From positions 2,356,001 through 2,420,000 of the forward strand of contig JAUKUA010000007.1 of NCBI GenBank assembly GCA_030549175.1: a stretch of DNA of 64,000 nucleotides. Reading direction: 5' to 3'. A program made the position numbers and the translations under genes. Source of the DNA: Lasiosphaeris hirsuta. Taxonomy: Eukaryota > Ascomycota > Sordariomycetes > Sordariales > Lasiosphaeriaceae. The notes beneath the pieces were generated by a model, which did no database searches, was not told where the DNA came from, and worked only from the letters and a program-made list of their open reading frames with translations. Below, piece after piece: positions 58,681 through 64,000 of the stretch. The stretch's first letter is position 1; every line of letters begins with the position of its first letter.

Positions 58681-59875
58681 TTTGGAGGCGGTTAGGGGTG
58701 ATCGCGGGGAGTTGGGTTGCTCTAGAGGATGCGTGTAGGCAAGTCGCTGTCTTTTGGTGATGATAGCTGCGGCCGACGAGACGGCGACGTTAGCAAGATG
58801 AGCTTAAGTAGGCTGAGAAGCAGTGGTGGATGGTGTCGGAGATGGATCACAAATGGGCAAATACCTTGGCTGGTTTGCGAGTTGGGGTGTGTCTGGGTGA
58901 TGACGGTTGGAGAGGGAAGGTTCGGTTGAGGTAGGAGGAGAGATGGCTGCGTATGGTTGCCGCCTTGAAGAGGGCTAGGCGGGCAGTGTGCTGGGGAGAG
59001 GCGGGGCTGTTCAGCTGACTAACCAAGGGTAGAGGAGCACACCGGACCAATTTCGGCTTAGCTCGCCCCTGTCGGTGAATCAGAAGGGGGGCTCACATGG
59101 GGGACTCACTTCTGGCAGCAGGCGCGAGGCAGGCATCAGCTGGTACGGTACCAGTACAAGACAAGCGAAAGGTGACGCAGCGCCAGGCCACGCAGAGAGC
59201 TTCTTGCGCTCAAGCATGGTTTTGTCCTGTGCCTGTTCGGCGTGAATCACATTCTGAATCTGCCAGGTACACTACCAAGACTACCTATTTCCGATCGCCA
59301 CCCAGGCACCATATCACGCTTTTGTTAGCGATGTGGTCCTCAATCCGTCTGCACAAGGCCTTATCTCAAACATCATAGCTTTCGTTCTTCAAGCAAGTAG
59401 CTGCTGTGTACTTGGTGACCCCGCGTTCGGCTGCAAGGGGTAGCCCGCGCTGGGCATGCTGGGTGCTGGGGTGAAGATGTCACAGTACGGAGCCCGCCGA
59501 GCTTACCCTCGTGCAAGGAGGCTGGACAATCGGGGGTAGTCGAGCCGAGCTATCCAGGACCGATTGTCGGCAAAGCTTCCGGGTTCCCACCGGAGACCTC
59601 AGCCGCCTAAGAAACCCAAGATCCACCAAAGCTTGAGGATTCTATGAACATCCGATTGTGACTGCCAAAATCAGCTGAGCACCTTCGGAGCACTGCACAC
59701 CAGCGCCGCGCCTCTCCCGATCCTCAAGCACCGAACAGCCGACATCCAAAAGCTGCCATTGGGAAAGTGGCCTCATGTTTGCAGCGCGCAAATAGAATCA
59801 TCCGATTCTTCCGCCCAGGGGCCAGTCTTTCCGCCACCTGTTCTTGTCCCACGTACTTATTGGAGCTGTGTCGCG
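58681..59875. other. Divergent promoter region ATG8 / HEM13
   Basis: 1.2 kb between divergent starts. No gene, RNA or clear repeat is seen. Short frames have no motif support. Confidence 0.6.
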
Positions 59876-61178
59876 ATGGCTTCTCGACAGCCGGCTCTTC
59901 GCCTTTTTGCCCAGTGCAAAGCACGAAGCCAATTGACCGGTCAAAGAGTTCCTAGCTGTCGACGCGCACTGTCAAACTTGCCTCCGGACCCTGAAACACC
60001 ACGACCTACTCTCTCGCCAAAGGCACGGTTCCTAAGCCTGACAGCTCTCGGCCTGTTTGCCGCTGTGCCTTTCCTGTACAAGATGGTATGCACGCACTAC
60101 TGCCCCTGAGTCGCACCAAAAGTTCCCTGTGCTCACCACGCAACCTTAGGCCCTCGACGACCCCCTGATGCTCGACGCCCCGTCACTCGCAGAGCGCGAC
60201 CAGCTGGTCAAGCGCGAGAGGGCCATTACCGACACATCGCCCATGCGGCTTCGGATGGAAAAGTTTGTCAAGGAGCAGCAAAAGGAGATCGTAAAGGCGC
60301 TCGAGGAGGTGGACGGCACAAAGTTCCGGGTCGACGAGTGGCAGCGCAAAGAGGGTGGTGGCGGCATTACCTGTGTGCTACAGGAGGGCAAGGTGTTTGA
60401 GAAGGCTGGCGTTGGTGTCAGCATCGTCTACGGCACTCTGCCCAAGGCGGCCATCAAGCAGATGCGAGCCAACCACAAGAATATCGCCGATGCCGACAAC
60501 ATCCCTGACAGCCTCGAGTTCTTCGCCGCCGGGCTCAGCCTCATTGCGCACCCCAAGAACCCCATGGCACCAACCATTCACTTGAACTACCGGTATTTTG
60601 AGACGGCGAAACCGGACGGGACATCGGGTGCTTGGTGGTTCGGCGGCGGGAGCGACCTCACACCAAACTACGTCTTTGATGAGGACGCAATCCAGTTCCA
60701 CAAATCACTGAAGGACATATGCGATGCGCACAACAAGGACTACTATCCTCGATTCAAAAAGTGGTGCGATGAGTATTTTTACAACAAGCACCGCCGAGAG
60801 ACGCGGGGTATCGGAGGCATCTTCTTTGACGACCTGGATGAGACGGTACAGGACAAGGAGGACATATTTGCCTTCATCCAGGACGGTCTCAAATCTTTTG
60901 TGCCCACCTACGTCCCCATCATAAATAGGCGTAAGGATATGGCATTTACGGAAAAGGAGAAGGAGTGGCAGCAGATCCGCAGGGGCCGCTATGTGGAGTT
61001 CAACTTGGTACACGACCGCGGGACGGCGTTTGGGCTCAACACACCTGGGCCAAGGGTTGAGGCCATCTTGATGAGCATGCCTCTGACGGCGACGTGGAAG
61101 TACATGTACGAGACAGAGCCGGGGAGTCGGGAAGAACGGTTGGTGGAGGTGTTGAGAGAGCCCAAGGAATGGGTGTAG
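59876..61178 (+). CDS. HEM13: Coproporphyrinogen III oxidase (oxygen-dependent)
   Basis: Two exons: 59876-60085 and 60150-61178, with a 64-bp intron (GTATGC...CCTTAG), giving 412 aa. The enzyme oxidatively decarboxylates coproporphyrinogen III to protoporphyrinogen IX in heme synthesis. The catalytic domain is complete: GGGGITCVLQEGKVFEKAGV, the substrate-site block GAWWFGGGSDLTPNYVFDED, RGIGGIFFDDLDE and RRGRYVEFNLVHDRGTAFGL. Exon 1 adds about 70 residues with a basic Arg/Ser-rich start and a hydrophobic segment (FLSLTALGLFAAVPFLYKM). This resembles a mitochondrial presequence plus a sorting or anchor helix. The yeast enzyme lacks it and is cytosolic, whereas animal CPOX sits in the intermembrane space. 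Confidence 0.96.
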
Positions 61179-62067
61179 GATTGCCATGCATATAATGTTA
61201 CCTGGTGTTTGACGAATCCAGAGAATGTACACTACTCGCTTCACACTTGTTCCTGAAGCTGAAATTACCAGGCCGTTGCTTGCTTTTTGCTTTTCTACCT
61301 CGGCCGGTTCACTCCGGGCTAAGTTTCAAAGACGGCGGCTAGTTGATGAAGTCTTCGCAACCCGTTGGTTGTCGGGGGGCAGTCATGAACTCATCAACCT
61401 CAAGAGACTGAATCTTTTCTCCTTGGACATGGAGTTTAGCTGACTTGAACGCTTTCTGGTAATTGGAAATTAACCCTATCACCTAACTCCAACCCCCCCG
61501 TTTTACAATTCAGATCGCAAACCCGATAAGCATCGCATCAACATCCGCTAGTAGCGTGCAAATACGACCAACCCTTTTCTGCTTGTTAGTGCATGACTTT
61601 AAAGCTGTATGAGAAACTATCACTCGCTAGCCTGGACGAATCTCTTCTTCTGTTACCCCTGAAACTCACTCTTCAGAAACTTATAGGGCCTTTTCGGATT
61701 TAGGAAAGACCTTTCAAAGGCTTCAATATCTCTCCGTGTAGGGGTGTGTATAATGGCAACGCCTTTAAGCCCATGGCGTAGTCAACTAATTACCTTAGAC
61801 GGTACCTTACTCAGCACCCGACAATCTAGCCTATAAATCAAAGATAGGTCCTAAAAGTGAAATCAAACCTGGCACTCATAGCTTACAACTTAGGGGTTAG
61901 CATCTTGCTGTCAGATGGTCAAATCTCCACTGGCCAGGCTAGCAACATAGATTCAATCAAGTATAAGGGTCTTTGAACAGATCCCACCATGCAACCCCAA
62001 CTGCATCGCTTTGAATAATATATACGCAGAAATTTGAAAATTCACAGCCCCTGATAGGTATCCCCAC
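61179..62067. other. Convergent 3' flanks of HEM13 and LysM gene, AT-richer
   Basis: 889 bp, visibly AT-richer than the coding sequence, especially 61440-61980. No gene or RNA is recognised. Confidence 0.6.
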
Positions 62068-63058
62068 TTACAACACCCCAACACAGAGATAGGTTTCAGC
62101 CCACATGGACGCGCAGTCGTTGCCCACAGCGGGGTTCCACTTGACGATATTCGCCACGCTGACACCCTCAGCGGCGGCAATCACGGCGCAAAACTCGCCC
62201 TTCTTGACGAAGTGAAACTTTTTGCAATTCGTCACCATCCCTATTTATTCCTCATTAGCACACATCTCGTTCTTTTTTTTTTTCCACAGGGAAAACTCAC
62301 CACTCTGAATCGGACTCGGCGTCGTCACCCCATTCGCCGGCTTGGTCGTTGTCGGACCGGGCGTGTGCCCGATGATGGACACACACGCGTACGTGTCGGC
62401 CCACAGCCCCGAACAGCTGGCCCCGACGCCCGTGTTCCACGCGATGACCTGCGCCGTGGTGATGCCGTTCTTGGACGCCACGACGTCGCACGTGTCGCCC
62501 TTGGCCACCATGTAGAATGCGTCGCAGTTGCTCACCACGCCCGGCTGCAGCGGCGACGGCGTCGCGATGCCGTTTCCTACTGGGGTCGTGGTGGAGGGCT
62601 TGGGGATTGTGGTGGTGCTGGTTTTGAGGGTCGTGGTGCTGGTGGGCTTGGCGGTCGTGGTGGGTTTGGTGCTGGTGGTGCTGGTTTTGCTGGTTGTGGT
62701 GGTTGTTGATGGGCCGGCGCTGGGCTCGCCCACGGCTTCGATGCAGTAGGACTTGCCTTTGAGGTAGTTACCACATTGAGGTGTGACGGAGGGGTTCTGA
62801 GGGCGTGTAAGTAAGAGGGTAGTGGCAGGGAGAAATAAGTTTACTAACCCAGCGCAGGAAGTCAGAGAGGGTGATGCCCCATGTATCGGGGAGCTCTTCG
62901 CATGTCAAGCTACCATCGTCATTGTCCCACCAGTATGTGCAGTAGGATGTTGTCTTGGGGTCGTAGGGAAGCTTCGGCAACGCGCCTCTGCTGGCGAGAT
63001 GGCTCGACGCCGTGGCTACTCCGGCTGCGGCAGCGATGGCTAGGAGGGTGGGTTTCAT
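62068..63058 (-). CDS. Secreted protein with three LysM domains
   Basis: Three exons: 63058-62849, 62796-62301 and 62240-62068, with introns of 52 and 60 bp, giving 292 aa. A signal peptide is evident (MKPTLLAIAAAAGVATASS). LysM 1 spans the first splice (TTSYCTYWWDNDD ... TWGITLSDFLRWNPSV ... YCIEAV). A long Thr/Ser/Pro/Lys linker follows, likely O-glycosylated. LysM 2 is CDAFYMVAKGDTCDVVASKN with the end YACVSI. LysM 3, also completed by a splice, is CKKFHFVKKGEFCAVIAAAE with YLCVGVL. Each domain keeps the paired cysteines of fungal LysM effectors. LysM proteins bind chitin and may shield hyphae or dampen host immunity. Expression in a host is not implied by the sequence. Confidence 0.92.
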
Positions 63059-64000
63059 GATGGCTAGGATTTTCAGCAGGAGAGACTGAGAGATAAGGAT
63101 GGAATGTCTGTGAGGGATTACGGGTAGGTGTGTTTGTGAACGGTAGGAAATGCTTTTATGTCACTTCTCACGATGCCTTGGCTGCTCGCCAAGTCTACCT
63201 AACCTTACCCATCGACGTCAGGTCATATACTGCCTGCAGTCACCGCAATCCGCGAGGCACCAGGCACCGAGGATGAGTTTGAATCCTGCGGCCCAGCACT
63301 GGCAAGGCGGACCCAGTGAACCCAGCAACAATTAACCTCGGAACCTCGCTGTAATGGCAGTGTGTGATCCGCTTGGGCGAGCCTCGTTTATTCAAGGGGG
63401 GCAGTGGCTCGCCGAGCACACGGTTCAAGGCAAGCCGTGTGTAGGCGGACACGGCTCCAGCAACGGTGGGCTGTTGTGCATCCGCCTATTCACTGGCGAG
63501 GGGGCATGTGTAAATTACAAGAGGCATTGTAGTCGTAGGGCCAAAGTCGTCGTAGGATTATCCTCTCTCTTATCATCAGCCTATAGGGACGGGTGTTATA
63601 AAGTGGCCCCCTTTTTCTCGGCCGCCACCGTGCTGAGCCCCTCGACAGATGAACCCGGTATTGCGGCCGAGGGCCCCCCGAGGCCAAGCCGCCGTTTCCG
63701 AGTTCTGGGGTTCTCCTTCTGCAACCGTCTTCGAGAACATTACCACGCTGCCAAGACAGAAAAGACATGCGCCCCGAGCGAGATTGATGTAGTACCACTA
63801 GGTAGCGGGCGATCCTCCAGTCAAGAACGGAGCCCTACTCCATTTACTAGCCATCCGAGTGCCGGTAAGAAGCTAAGGCGGGAAGGATCGAGATTAAATC
63901 CCGCTCGTGCGTACTGCCCCATGCTGCTGTGCGACCTGGGCGCGTTGCGGCGTTGCAAGGCGCAGCGCATGGCAGACTCTAGCACCCTATTCGTTGATTG
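63059..64000. other. Region upstream of the LysM gene to the window end
   Basis: 942 bp with the LysM gene promoter and unidentified sequence. Frames of up to about 100 codons show no recognised motif. No RNA gene or repeat can be supported. Confidence 0.6.

Noticed and set aside
63260..63300. Possible tRNA TPC-arm-like GTTTGAATCC
   Set aside because: No matching acceptor stem, D-arm or anticodon loop could be drawn around it.

Overview
This is a 64 kb stretch of a filamentous ascomycete (Pezizomycotina) nuclear genome. The proteins look most like Sordariomycetes. The evidence is genes with short spliceosomal introns (about 48-80 bp, GTRNGT donors, CTRAC-type branch sites, YAG acceptors) and a gene set diagnostic of these fungi: PEX33-type peroxin, LysM secreted protein, Gag1-like clamp protein, PtaB-type LIM-domain-binding protein and HbrB/Bit61. 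I place about 20 protein genes on both strands. No tRNA, rRNA, CRISPR array or intact transposon was recognised. Exon boundaries were worked out by hand from splice motifs, reading frame and family alignment, and transcripts would be needed to confirm them.

Layout, left to right: SEC17 3' end (+); RRP12 (+); VTI1 (-); a COG2907-type FAD oxidoreductase (-) divergent from COX11 (+); RAV1 (+) converging on GAPDH (-); a large low-complexity protein with 30-residue tandem repeats, frame-disrupted (-); IES2 (-) divergent from a PEX33/Pex14-type peroxin (+); a small hypothetical gene (+); a Gag1-like clamp (DUF4050) gene, frame-disrupted (+); an SPX-domain phosphate transporter (-) divergent from VPS39 (+); GON7 (-) divergent from BIT61/HbrB (+); a poly-Q LIM-binding regulator of the PtaB type (+); ATG8 (-) divergent from HEM13 (+); and a three-LysM secreted protein (-).

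Most genes are conserved housekeeping genes, not an operon or a secondary-metabolite cluster. There is a striking density of vacuole and endolysosome functions: SEC17, VTI1, VPS39, RAV1, ATG8, a PHO87/90/91-family transporter and the TORC2 subunit BIT61. Two genes (near 24.93 kb and 36.34 kb) each need one extra C in a C-homopolymer to read through. This points either to homopolymer errors in the assembly or to real lesions. The intergenic stretches hold small direct repeats, a 50-bp T-rich tract and AT-richer patches that may be worn-down repeat sequence. I did not find a clearly new multi-gene system. The least explained locus is the repeat protein at 22.1-26.7 kb.
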